Source: Eopsaltria australis
Lineage: Eukaryota; Chordata; Aves; Passeriformes; Petroicidae
Reading direction: 5' to 3'
Assembly (NCBI GenBank): GCA_034509425.1
Contig: JAVTVJ010000438.1
Span: 1,302,001 to 1,366,000, forward strand
DNA: 64,000 nt
Made by a program: the position numbers and the translations under genes. Shown one piece after another: positions 33,230-45,404 of the stretch (its first letter is position 1; the number at the start of each line of letters is the position of its first letter). Below the pieces are notes generated by a model. It worked only from the letters and a program-made list of their open reading frames with translations. It did not search any database and had not been told where the DNA came from.

Positions 33230-36200
33230 TATTTTCTTTCAGGAAGCACTAGCAGGAGTGGTTTTCCCAGGAAAGTAATGGATTCTTACACCTCCCATGA
33301 GTGACACTGTGCCACCAAGCTGTATAGGCCAGCAGAGTCCTTCACTGGCATCGGACTGTGCTCCCCACTTTCACACGTTGTGGTTCTGACCTGTGTGAGT
33401 GGCCACAGGCTCACTGGCAACCTCTGTCTTTACAGGTCCGGATCACATTTTCCTTCTACTATGTCCTGTATGCCCTCTTGTTTGGCTCCTTAATGCAGTC
33501 CCACAAAACTTGCTCTCGTGAATAATTGCTGTCTGTGCCCTCCACTGGTTGCTGCTAAGTAAGCTAGCTGCTCTTCCCATGGTCTTTCCTCAAAATAAAA
33601 CTGCTCTGCTCAAATTTAGGGTTATTTCTGTTGTTCTTCAGTTTCTCCTTGTGGTTTGCTCCTATGTCTGTGGAAATCAGGCATATACAATTAGTTCACT
33701 AGGCAAAAAGGCCATTTGAAAGATATTTAAATCGTATCTATCCTTGTACTCCTTGCTGAGCTAATGCTTTTGAGAGCCAGATGATGAAGTAATAATACTT
33801 TTCTTACCTTGTTGGTTAAATAAGACTTAGAAAAGCTCTGAGAAATTTGAATATGCCAGTGGCTCTTGGCATAGGAGAGGCTGGAGTGGGCCACAGTGTC
33901 TTCAGCTAGATGGGCTACGTGTGCAGACAGAAAATGAGCTGCAAGATCAGGATGCAAATTTATGGGAAAAAATTGAGTTTGACTGAAATGAAAAAAAAAA
34001 AAAAAAAGAACAAAAAAAGTGGTTGGCTGATAGGACTCTTGGAAGTGAGGGCAGGTGGTAACAGGCTGTAGGGAAGTACTTTCTTGTGAGAGAAATCTGC
34101 TACCTTTCCCAGTTTAACCAATGGGAAAATAAACATTATCTAAAGAGCAAGAACAGTGAGCCCTGTTTCATGAGCGCTATCATGGGTGTCATTTCAAGAA
34201 GAATCCTCACAAGCACTGTTAATTACCTATCCAAGCACAGTGGCTCATATTTTCATATTGGAGTGAATAAAATTAATCTCAGATCTTAACATCTAAATAA
34301 AAGTGTCATCTCCCACAGTGGCTAAGGCTAGAGAATTTATGGATGTACAGAAGCTCTGAAGATAAGGCCTTATTTGTTTCAGTGTGTCTTCATTTTTGGG
34401 AACTTAACTATGGTCACCCAAACCAAGATGTTCTGTGCTCTCTCCTATGGATATGATCACGTAATCCACAGCAGTTTAGCCAAACCAGAGAAATCAACTA
34501 CTCAGAATTTCTCTCAGACACCAAACATGCCAGTTTTCTTGTACTCCTGTGTCACCTCATTATGGGATATTGATTTTCATTACCGTGTATTTCAGAAAAT
34601 TCCCTGGGTAATGCTCCAGTGATTTGCTCCAAACAGGGCACCTCAGTAATCTTTTGGCAGGCAGGAGAAAGAAACACAGTTTGCCTGTGAAGCAAAACCC
34701 TGTCAACCCAACAGACCAAATTCAGCCCGCTGCCCAGTTCCTGTTCCTCTTGCAGTATCTCCGAGGCGGAATTGAGTTTTCAGATTTGTTCACGAATCAA
34801 GTGAGATTCAGAATCATTTGCTTAAAAATGCCATATCACATATTGCCACCTCTTGGTGTGATAGCCCAGTGAGAAAACACTGCAGTGATAATGTTGTCCT
34901 CTGGCCTTGAGGATAACGAACACCCAGTTCTGATGGAATATAGATGCATTGGTAATTAGCAGATGTTTGAACATACTGCACCCTGCTAACCTACACCCAA
35001 CTTGATGCTATGCTTCCCATTAGGACATACATCTATCCTTGCTGCTGGTGAGGAGCCCTTAAGCATCTCTTATTGTATGATCTGTGTCAATAAAGTTGTG
35101 GTACTTCCCTTAAGCTACATGAGTTGATACAATATGGGAAAGGTAGTGGAGAGCTAGAAAGTTTGATATGAGCTCCTGGTAGACTCTTAACAGAACCAGA
35201 ACCATCAATTCTGTCATAGGTTTTGGACTAATTATCCCAGAAAATATGTAATGGGAGCTGGTCATGAGTACCATACTTGTTTGAACACCAAGCACTATTC
35301 AAACTCTTGCAGGAGAACAGGAAGACTGAAAAGTAGACTGAGACACTGATGTTTAGCGGGTTGTCATCCTGTGTAATAAGGTCATAGAACATTTTGCTTT
35401 TAATTGAGAAAATAGGACAAATTTTATCTGAAACAATACTTGCCTTTAGACATGACACTGCTCCAACTGAGTCCTGGAACTCAGCTCTTTCTGCATGTGT
35501 GATCCAGTTCCCATTCATTTCAACAATCCCACACATGACAGCTGGAATCTTAGCCTTCTTCGAGCGATTTTGTCCCTCAGCTAGTGACACTAATCTAGTG
35601 TCACTGCCTTACACTTAGAGAGATGCAGGACACTCCTGGTGAGCGACTGAGGTTCAGAGGAATAACCAGTGTGGTCAGGGAGATTACATTAGACCTGATC
35701 AGGCTGCCATGAGATGCCTTCTTATGTTGCCTTTTCAGTTTCTTCATTGTAAATCAGAGCAACTTTATTGTTGCAGAAATATTCCGTGTGACTTTTTACA
35801 GGGGTGGCTGAGAATAGAATATTTTGTGCCTTCATCTTCCTTAAAAGCATCTAGAAAAAAATGCTTTCAGAGCTGTAGTTCACCATCTCCAGCATCTTCT
35901 TGGCTTTTTGATTTGCTTCCTTTCTATGCTTCCTTGAGGATCGGTAAATAAACCTTTCTTTTAAAAGGACTTATTCAGAGAAGAAACCAGGAAATCTGAC
36001 ATTTCTGAAAATATGGATTTGGGCTGCAGGGTATCCCTGGAATTTGCAGAACTATTCTCTGAATTTGATAATGCTCATGGTTATTTTTTTTCGCTCAAGT
36101 TTGGATTGTTCTATCAACTAGAGTAAGGGTCAATCTATGAAGCAACCTTAGATATCAGTGGGGTCAATATCCTGTTTTGAATGTTTCATGAAACTCCAGG

Positions 36201-37365
36201 AAAGGGAGAACATGCGCATGACTAATCTTTATGGAGCATGAATACTGATCTGGTCCTCTCTACCCACTCCTTAAAGTAGAGGCAGATTAACACCTTCTTG
36301 AGAGCTGGTCTCAAAGAAGCCCACTTCAGACAACCACCAGTCCCCTGCCCTCTCCTGTCTCCTCCAGCATCAGACAGGTACTATATTCAGGAAAGGATGA
36401 TTGTCATTTTGCTGTTTAAACTAGATATGGTTAACTTCAGGTAGCAGTTACCAAATTTTCGAGTTGTCCACTGTTCCTGAGAGCAATTTTTAAGGTCGTC
36501 TGAGATAGTTCCTCTTGGCTCTCTTTACACTCACTGGAGAAGACACAATGATGATGTGACACATCTTGCCTGTTTTAGATGTCTGTGGCAGAGGGAGGTG
36601 AAAGGAGGGGTCCAGAAGGACCTGTTTCTCCCCAATAAGAGTAACTCAGACTGATAACTGGAGATAGAGATGCTTAGCACTGATCACACAAATCCCACCC
36701 CCAGCTTCCAGAAGAGGCCCATGCAAGTCACATACATAGTTCCAGCCTTCTCCTGAGCTGAGATTCTGCATTTTGCACCTTACTTTTCCATGCTGGGCCT
36801 ATTCATTTTCAAATCAGCTCATACTGAAATGGAATTTCCATTTCTTCTACAACTGACAGCAGCAGAAAAAATGGACACCCTTGCTGTAAGATTTCAGAGA
36901 GGCTCTAACCTGTCTCATTTTGGTTTCTCCCTACCAAAGTGATGATCCAAACGCCAATTTTGTTTCTGAGACCCAGTTGGGATCTTAGACCGATCATTTG
37001 TGCTACAATTCCAAGATCCCTTTGTGATTTATTTGGTTATTTGGCGTTTCCACAGGGGCCTTCAGCAGATGGAGAGACCCAGTTTTTTAAGTGTTGTACA
37101 GACATAGGAGTTCCTGCTGTGAAGGATTTCAGGCAGTTTTGCTCCTGCCAGTCACCTTCAGGCTAGAATGTTCAGACAATGCACAGGTCCTCAAAGGTAA
37201 GCTGCAGGTGAGGCAGCTCCTCTGGCTCCATCTCTCACATCCCCATAGGATGTCCAGAGGGTAGCTGCAATCCTCTTGGTGGCATGGAGCTGATGCTGGA
37301 GTTCTCAGATTGTACCTGTTCTGGCCTGGGGGGGTGAGGAGCTCTGATCTCTGCTAGAGCCCTTC
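33230..37365. other. Intergenic, no gene recognised
   Basis: Four kilobases without a recognisable exon or transposon. It includes A17 at 33991-34007. A stretch at 34620-34870 with a few CpGs and an 82-codon frame carries no known domain. Minus frames at 35110-35590 are likewise anonymous. Confidence 0.5.
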
Positions 37366-37369
37366 TCAC

Positions 37370-38350
37370 ATCCTTACAGAGAGACCTTGTTCAGCCTGAC
37401 CGATTGCGAGGAGGGCTCCGCTGTTCCAGGGGCAGAAGTGCACAAAGGCACATTTAATGCACTTCTGTGGGCTTTCCCTTGGATTTGACCTGGTATTTTT
37501 ATACTTCTCCTCCCTGATCTCTCTCAGCCTCAGTCTCCACCCTCAGAACAAGACAGACTTGCAGGCAGTGTAAATGACTGCTGCTCCACCCAAGGCAGCC
37601 CCTAGAAATCACAGCAGCTGCGGACCCTCTTCTCACCTCTCCCCCTTTCCTTTCTCCTGATCTCTTCACTTCTTTGTCTCTCTCCTCCCCACTTTTTCTG
37701 TCTTTGTTTTTTTTACCCTGTTCCCTCATGGTCTCCCTCCGCCTGTGTCTCTCAGTCCCTCTCCCCGGCTCGTTCTCTCTGGAGACAGGTCTAGTGGCCT
37801 GGTTGCCATCTGCTGCCTGGGTTGTTTTTTGTGTGAGTGCGTGCGCGTATGCGCGCGCGCGGGTGCACGTGGGGCTTTTTTTATGAGGTTGAGATCAGAT
37901 GGCATCTAATCGATCGTCATGGTCTCCATGGTTACCTGGGTGACAGAGTAGTTGGGAGAGACACATACTCCAGCCTGGGGCTGTCAGACCATTCCTGAGA
38001 GAAATAATAAAAAATAAAAAGAAAGAAAAAAAATGAAAAAAAGAAAGAATAAAAATCAAAGCTCTTCCATCACATTTTACGCATTTACATCTTCCTCGGA
38101 TCCAGGAAAACGTAGCCTGCGCTTCTGTTTTACATTGTCACCCTTTGACTTGGCTCGAGGAGGAACAAAGCAGACTTGTTTTTCTTTCTGCATGGCACAG
38201 GCACAAAAGTGAACCACGTCTTTGGGAGAAGCTTCCCTTTCCCCTTCCGCTTCTCTGAAAGGTTTGATTTTTTACTTTTTTTTTTATTCCCCCCCGGTCA
38301 CTGTTGTAACCCTAATGATTATTTTTATTCTTCTAAATTGGTTAGTCTCT
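37370..38350. promoter_or_regulatory. Candidate regulatory region with RFX X-box and CpG/pyrimidine tracts
   Basis: CpG density rises over this stretch. 37626-37783 is strongly pyrimidine-rich, 37834-37870 is an imperfect GT/GC alternating run, and 37998-38057 is A/G-rich. GGTCTCCATGGTTACC at 37921-37936 is a near-palindromic RFX X-box (consensus GTTGCCATGGAAAC type). GTTGCCA at 37802-37808 is an X-box half site, and TAATCGAT at 37907-37914 is Cut/Onecut-like. It lies about 17 kb upstream of the NHLH2 promoter. There is no first exon that I can define. Confidence 0.35.
37626..37783. repeat. Polypyrimidine tract
   Basis: About 160 bases of mainly C and T on the plus strand (CTCTCCCCC, TCTCTCTCC, CCCTCTCCCC). 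Low complexity; such tracts can form triplex DNA. Confidence 0.75.
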
Positions 38351-38354
38351 TGAA

Positions 38355-39725
38355 TTGACTAAAGGCAATGGTATTCTCTGGGAAAAGAATAAGAGTTTAT
38401 TAGTATGAGCAGTATCTTTTTCTCCCTGGCCTCAGCCCCTCACACTAGACCATCTTCAGTTCTTGTTGTGAGAGATCAATCAATCAGTCTATGATTCTAT
38501 GTTTGGAAGCAAGTGGAGTGTGATCCTAAGGATGAATTATGGAATTAGGTGAGTTTCTTGTCTTTCAAAGCAGATTGAGTTGCGCATAGCAACATCTCTG
38601 ACCATGGCAATTAGTGTGTCAGGAGCACAAGAACTAAAACCACACAGTGCAGAGTATGAACCTGCATGAATCAGGGGAGGAGAAGGATACTGCTGTATTT
38701 CAAACAATCTCATTGTGGCAGACATCCCTCAATAATCCAAGAATTTCACAAAGTTTGCCTACAGTGCACCACCCAGGTACACCCTGCCTGATTCCCTGAC
38801 AGCCATATTGTGCCTGGTCCAACACAAATTTGTGTTTGATTTGACTTCAGCATGGCCCTCAAAAGGCAATCAGGTTACATCTTCTGTTTTCTGGCTGCAG
38901 CCAAGGCATTAGTGCTCATCAAAGCTCACCCATTGCAGTGCTGGGGCAGCTGCTGCCTGGTCATGTTCCGACTCATGGTAGCATACGGGGCTTTGGAAAT
39001 GGCAAATGTAAACACAGGTAAAGGAAGATAACAGCAGCAATGAGCATGGGTGTGATGGGCTGAGAGACTGGTGACCCATCAGAGTTCTCCAGAGATCCAG
39101 AAGTGCTGACTTAATGCTGCTAACTACAAAATGCATCAGATCAGAGCACCCCTGGACAACCAAAGAACTCCCATGGTTTGAGAGCTGGGTATGCCTTTAC
39201 TTTTCTCTTCCCCAGTTCTGAATTAAACTAACTTTGAGTTGGAGCCTGTGGTCTTGCTTTGCTTTTCTGCCTTCCTGGTAGAAGCACAAGGTGCCCAAGT
39301 CGGGTCTCTCAGTTCAGGCTGCAGATAGGCACTGAGAGTGGTATTAAGTTGTCTAAGAGGTGTCATTGCAGGTGACATCCTATCCAGTGTGCATGCACCA
39401 CCCCCAAAAGCCACAAGTCTTAAACTGTGCTTATGTGTGATCTGCCAAACTTCTTTGTTTAAAAAAAAAAAAAATCCATGATCATGCCTATTTGAATTCT
39501 GATTCTGCTCCCTCCCAGCAGCACAACATCCCTGCTTATAACCAGCAGGGTGGGAAATCCTCTGCTCTTCAATATTCCCTAATGTTAAATAACATGGGCC
39601 TCCTAGATTTTCATACTGTACAAACACAAACTAATTAAAGTCGTACAAATACATCCCAGGCAGAGAATGAGAATCTGCTCACTTGAGGGAAGACCGCTGG
39701 CTTCCACGTCCCAGGGAAAGCTCCC
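38355..39725. other. Intergenic, no gene recognised
   Basis: TCTATGATTCTATG at about 38487-38500 resembles the terminal repeat of CR1, but no adjoining CR1 body is recognisable. A14 homopolymer near 39461-39474. A 134-codon minus frame (39223-39627) has no recognisable domain. Confidence 0.45.
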
Positions 39726-39729
39726 TCAC

Positions 39730-40260
39730 AGTTTACATTGTTCTTTTTGCGAGGGATAATTTATGGTAAAGCCACTGAAATAGCAGACGTACACAGAGAA
39801 GGGAAAAAAAAGTAAACACAACAGCATCTTTGTGAATGCAGCAAGGTGCTGGTGCCTGCCTCTGCATGCTCCATAATATATTAATACACACTGGCTGGCC
39901 AATCCCACTGGAGCATTCAATCATGCCACATTATAATAGAATTTAATGGAGTTGACAGCTAAGACCTAGTTGCTGGAGACATGTGAAAGACCTTTGCAAT
40001 GAGGATAACAATTAATAAAGGAAAGCGCCATAGATTTTTGGAGAACCTCATAAAAAAGTAAAATATCGACATTGATCACTGCATGCAAGGATATTAGATA
40101 CGTAAATCTAGCTATTGCCTTTATTTATTTATTTGCACATCTTTAATATTATAGGCACAGGTTTCCCCAAGGCCAAAATGCAATTTCTCTCTCCATTTCT
40201 CAGCAGGAGCTTTTCATCTCCCTATTCACCAGGTTTTGAATTGCACATTTAATAAGCGAT
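39730..40260. promoter_or_regulatory. Candidate noncoding regulatory block
   Basis: AT-rich block with TTGACAG at 39952-39958 (MEIS/TGIF core), AACAAT at 40007-40012 (SOX core) overlapping CAATTAATAA (homeodomain), and (TTTA)n near 40119-40134. Local CpGs (AAGCGCC, ATATCGACA, TACGTAA) are unusual for AT-rich intergenic avian DNA and hint at constraint. Function is inference. Confidence 0.3.
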
Positions 40261-40264
40261 AAAG

Positions 40265-41155
40265 AATTCCTGTCTCTTTTCCTTGGGCTTTCAGCCCACA
40301 GTTTTTCCCTCCCTTCTGTCTTGTGATGGAAACGACAATCCCCTTTACCTGGCAGTAGGTTCCTTGGGGATGTGGGGGTAGTGTAAAAGGGGACCTGGAG
40401 CCCACGGGGAGTGTCTGGACTTCAGTGTCTACTGATGTGCTTTGTACGCCAGGTTGCACTGGGAAAGGCAAAGAGTGCATGGGATCAACATAGAAAGAGG
40501 GAGAAAAGAGTCTACAATACTGTAAACCAGCATTTCCCTGTCTGTCTCACCAGAAATTTTTGGCAAGAGGGACAGCTTATGTCTTCATTACCTTCATCCC
40601 TGTCAGGGGAGAGACACTCTTCACTCTTCATGGAATACTGTAGTCATTTTAAAGAATCAATCCTGTGGATAAATTGCACCTAGCTCAATCCTCTGCCTGA
40701 TAGAGGTGGCAAAAATTTCATCAGCCTGCAGCTGGGAGCATTGCTGGGCTTCCACAGGCTCAAATCTCTCTGGATTTCCTTGTCTGTGCTCAGTTAACAC
40801 ACTCCTGAATCAGGGCTGGCTCCTTGCCTCAGAGAAGTTGTGAACAGCATTTCCAAGAGTATTTAGGTGTGAATTGGTACCTGGTGGGATATTTAGAAAG
40901 ACACAGGCTCCTCACTGCCCAGAGGTGCTGCAGTGCCCAAGCCCCTGATGCTCACAGTCCCTGCATCTGTAAATGCCTGTGTAGCACTGGAGAGCAGCCC
41001 CCACAGACTGACAGGCTTCAGCTCCTTCTAGCTTCAACTTTACACCACTACATGCCCCCTCATCTCACTGGGCTTCCTCTTAACCTCCCCTGATGAACAC
41101 AAAGGAGAGGATCAGCCCCAAATAAACCCTAGCTTCTGGTAATGTAAAGGTCCAG
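40265..41155. other. Intergenic, no gene recognised
   Basis: Short frames on both strands, none recognisable; no transposon before the CR1 tail. Confidence 0.55.
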
Positions 41156-41159
41156 CTTC

Positions 41160-41232
41160 CTTAAGTTAGACTCAGTGATCCTTGTGGGATCCTTCCAACT
41201 CACAATTACTTCGTATGATTCTATGATTCTAC
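41160..41232 (+). mobile_element. CR1 LINE, extreme 3' end only
   Basis: GACTCAGTGATCCTTGTGGG, CCTTCCAACTCA and TATGATTCTATGATTCTA match the last 70 bases of an avian CR1 subfamily. The rest of the element is absent, so this is a severely 5'-truncated insertion. Confidence 0.8.
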
Positions 41233-41239
41233 AAGTCCA

Positions 41240-44200
41240 GCTGTGCAACCTCAGGAGCTGCAGCCTGGGGCATTGAGGTCACATCAAAGCCATTTGGAGA
41301 AGTGAGGAAAAAAACTGAGGGGTCAAATCCATCCCTGGTTTAGGACTGTAGAGACTGATGGGGTTATAAAAGGAATGACTTTAGCATCATGTTTAGAAAT
41401 TAAAAACAATGAACGGGTACTTGAACGGGCACAGTGCAATTGTAAAAAAGGCACTAAATAATTAGATACTTCCATTTTACAAGCAGCTGCACTAGGTTAA
41501 TTTCTTGTCAGGTAAATCAACCTTGTTTTTCTTTAACTTACCTGCACACAGATGCCCTTCCTCAGGACAGGTGATGTCTTTCTTGGAACAAAAGAGGCCA
41601 TTTGTCCATATCACAGCAGCAGCGACTGCACCGTGTCATCTCACACTCTCCTCCAGCAAATTGAGTTTGTCAGTGCTCAGCCACACAGCTGAGTGGAGTG
41701 CTGCGTGATGCCTCACCTCTCCTGGGAGAGAAAAGTTGGCATAAGCCATATCGTAATGGGATCCAGAAACAAAGAAGCGTGAATGAAGTGCTAATTGCAT
41801 TCATAAAGACATTAACAAAGGAATTAAAATGGCAGAAGCTTCCTTTCCCCCTCAAGGTTCATATAAAGAACCAAAAATATATTAATAATCACTGAGGTTT
41901 ACACTATTTTGAAGGGATTATACAGAGATAGGGCATCAGGGCTTAGAAAGACCATTTCAGTGCTCTTTTTTACGGGATTCTGTATCAGAGATGAGACACT
42001 CCACTGCTTCTGTTTATCCAAATTTGTTCTTTTCTTTCTGTCTTTTCTCTTATCCTTATGCTCTCTTCAAAGAACAGGAAGACTGCTCATTTTCCCTTGA
42101 AACTTTTAATACGCTGTAAAAATAATGACACCATATTAAAAACTGTAAAAATTTCCCAAAACAAAATGACCTCAGAAGTTTGGCCAATGGCACAATGGAA
42201 ATTTCTTTTATAAAACATCCTGCCTGGGTTTTTAATCTCATTCAGTTCTGCTTAACTTTCCATGGAAAAAGGGAAAAAAAGTCATCCTTTCTGCTTTTTT
42301 CTCTGTCAGTTTCTACATGATTTCATCCTTCCATTACCAGACTCTAGCCCTCTCTTCTTATTTGCATTGCTACTACTGAGAAAAAAACATTTCCTGTTAA
42401 AATTCTCTCCAATCAATGGGGTCTTCCCCTCCCCCCATGAGAATAGTACTATTAGCCTTAAACATGGAAAGAGCTCATTTCACAGATCCTACATTCTGAG
42501 GCTACTTTAAATCGCTTTTATCAGCAAAATGATAGCTCTTGCTTTTTCAACTACTTGACTGTATTTATCACACCTCTCCAACTCTTGCACTCACCTCCTT
42601 TCCACCTGCTGGTGTGGGTGTTGTGCTCGTGACAGCTACAGCTAATGTCAGCTAAACAGTTTGTTCTGTTCACTAATCTTCAGTCACTCGTAACTTTCTA
42701 AAATGTTTGTTCTTGAGGCTGCAATCTGCCAGTTCCTCATGACCACTCAAAGGTGGATTTCTCTAGGAAAGATGAGTCCAAACCATTCAGCAGTTCTGTA
42801 GGAGACACTTCTATCACCTCAGTGATGAGGCTGAGGTGCCTGCAGAGGCACCATGCACGGAGAAGAGGACCCTGAACCGACATGGGAAGGTTGTCAGCCC
42901 TGTGTCTCTATGTTTGCTCCATCCCCAGGCTGAGACTCAGAACTTGTGACTGCCAGGATTGGTGCTTCTTCCTCTGGAGGGCAGAAGGCAGGGAGAAGTA
43001 GGGAGCACATCCAGGGACATGAGATGTGATATGCCACAAACACCTGAAGGAATGAAGCTCAGAGCTTCATGCATGTGGGAGGTGTGCAGGAGCATGGGGA
43101 TGGGGTCCAGGATGGGGTTTCTGACTGGAGAAGGGGACAGGCACTAACCAAGGGGGAGGGGTTGTATAAGGTGGGACAGAGTAGGCTGAGAGAGCAGAGG
43201 GGCACAGTCCCTCCAGCATTCTCTGCCCTTGGGAAGAGGGTCTTCTCCAAGCAATGTTGGGACATGAGCAAACAAGGGAAGCCTTACCCAAAAACATTGT
43301 GAAAGAAAGAGAAGAAAATAAACCCCTTTGTGCTGCATGGAGTATAGAGGGAGAGATTATGCACCTGCCTAATACCCCAGCCCCTTTAAAGAACTGAACC
43401 ATTCAGGGAAGTGTCCTTGTTTCAAGAGCACACCTCTTTCCATGGCATGCACAGTTCTTTCCATGAAAGCCAGATTTGGGATCGTTAGGCCAATAAGGAG
43501 TATTGGAGCTCAAGCACAAACACTGATGGGGTAGTTAGTATTAAATCCTAATTCTGAGGCGGATTTAAAGCCTGTAGACCCTCCCACACTAACATGACAT
43601 CTCCCACTCCTCACTTCCCTATCTTTGCTTCCCTTCTTTACACTGGCCACATCAAAATCCCTCAGAAATACACTCATAGCCCATCCTTCCTCCTTTGCCC
43701 CTGTCCTGTCCCCCACAAGGTCCTGCCAACATCTCAGTGGGACCTCCATCTGCAGTGTTCTCCTAGCACTGCTGCACTGCATCACAAGCTCCTGAGGTCA
43801 TGTGCTAAAAGCATCATGGAAGGAGTGATAAAAAGAGTTGGTGCTAGGATGAAGAATGAGCAGTGCTCCCACATTAAATGCAAACACTGAAATTAAAGCA
43901 GTTTTCCGTATTACAGGCAGCTACAGGAAAACTGGTTACCAGTTAGCAGCAGCACGAATTTTCAGGAGGTGCTGGGAGTCAGGATGGGGCTCAGCTATTC
44001 TTCTCATCTCAGTATCCCCAGCTCAGGAAGGAAACATACCCCTGGCTGTGACTTCAGTGCAGGTGAATGGAGTACAAGGGCAGCCTCAGTCCAAGTCTTG
44101 TTTCTGAATAAATGAAATGTGTATCTTCCACATTTTCAGCTGGGAGGGAGAAGCCTATCTCAGGAGTGATGGCAGGTGCTGCTGAGCTATTTCCATTTTC

Positions 44201-44850
44201 CAGCTCTGCAACCTCAGGAACCTCTTTAATCCAAACCACCCGCCAAGCTCCATTCACTGGCCCTGAAGATCAGCCAGTGGATTTGGATTCATTTTTAAGG
44301 CTGTCTTTAATTTTTTTGAAGTATCTTGCTGGTGGATTTCTGGTCTCACTGTGACTCAAGAAGAGATTTGCAAATCTCATTCTCACATTTTCAGTCATTT
44401 AAAGGGGCACATCACACCAAGAATTTAGGTTCTGCTTTCAATAGAGAGAACACAGGGGTAAAGGTATAAGAAAAGAAAACCAGGAGGTACAGAAATGCTT
44501 TGGCAGATTTGTTAGAGATGAAAACATTCTTTATTTGATTTCTGCATTCCCTGGGGCAGTGAGTGGAACCCATATGCAATTGCATTGAAGTAAAGTATGA
44601 AAATCAGAGAGCAAATTTGACAAGAAGCTCCACCAAACCCACCTAGAAGCTCAGTGAAGTGCAAAATGTAAAGCTAACAGAGTAAAGAGTGCCGTAGCTC
44701 AGGGGCAGGATTTCGGTTACTGTGTTCTAAGATGTTGGTAACAGGAATGAAGAAAGGAAAATACACACGAAGTACAACCCAGTGTGGTCTTACTTGGGGG
44801 TTAAGCTCCACAGTGTTGACAGCTATTTAGAGATGTCAAAGGTAGACAGT
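41240..44850. other. Intergenic, no gene recognised
   Basis: 41740-41900 is AT-rich with CTAATTGCATTC and ATATTAATAATCAC (homeodomain-type cores) and may be regulatory. The remainder shows short frames only; 43067-43402 has overlapping anonymous frames on both strands. No transposon recognised. Confidence 0.5.
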
Positions 44851-44856
44851 AATTTA

Positions 44857-44920
44857 TTAGTCAATCATGCTTTTAGTCAATCATGCAGCTTTTTAGTCAA
44901 TCATGCAAATTTTTCGTCAA
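44857..44920. repeat. Tandem repeat of a PBX/MEIS-like motif (3 to 4 copies)
   Basis: The unit TTTTAGTCAATCATGC is repeated at 44857-44870, 44871-44886 and 44890-44906, with a degenerate fourth copy (TTTTCGTCAATT) at 44911-44922. Each good copy holds GTCAATCA (44860, 44876, 44896), the complement of TGATTGAC, which is eight bases of the PBX-MEIS composite TGATTGACAG. Spacing is 16 then 20 bases. Confidence 0.85.
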
Positions 44921-45099
44921 TTCTCAGAAGGAAATATGCACACATGGACATGTGTATGCTGCTACTGTCCAAGCGCCTTTTGGTGTCTAGCTTGCTGAAA
45001 TGCTTTCAATTAGGGTTTGGAAGTGGTTGACTCAGTCAGCCTATGTGACACTTGCCAAAGACAAAATTAGTTTCAGTCATTGATGTTTTCCTTCCAAAA

Positions 45100-45400
45100 A
45101 ACCAAAGCATCACTCTCCCTTTCTGTCGCTCCCTTTTATTGTCGGAGACTATTTCTCAGGTAGGTGTTTAGCTGATTTTTAATGTCATGGAAACTTCATC
45201 TGCAAATTCGTTAGAAACTCTTCAGTAAAGCAGCCTAGTAAAACAGATGATTAATATTGGTAAGCTCCTCATTTGCATATTAATTAGTCTCTGTACTCAA
45301 CTAATTAAAACAGGCCTGCCTGTTTGTAGACTTTCTGAATTCCAGATTGTTGCTATTGCTCCCATGTAAGTGCATTTAGTGCAGCTAAGGCAGGCCATTG
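45100..45400. promoter_or_regulatory. Candidate enhancer with octamer and paired TAATTA sites
   Basis: ATTTGCAT (POU octamer) at 45271-45278 is followed directly by TAATTA at 45281-45286 and another TAATTA at 45302-45307. Flanking AT-rich DNA includes GATTAATATTGG at about 45249-45260. Overlapping POU and homeodomain sites are characteristic of neural enhancers; activity is inferred only. Confidence 0.35.
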
Positions 45401-45404
45401 ATAT

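Noticed and set aside
38485..38500. TCTATGATTCTATG resembling a CR1 terminal repeat
   Set aside because: No CR1 body adjoins it on either strand, and 14 bases are not enough to call an insertion.
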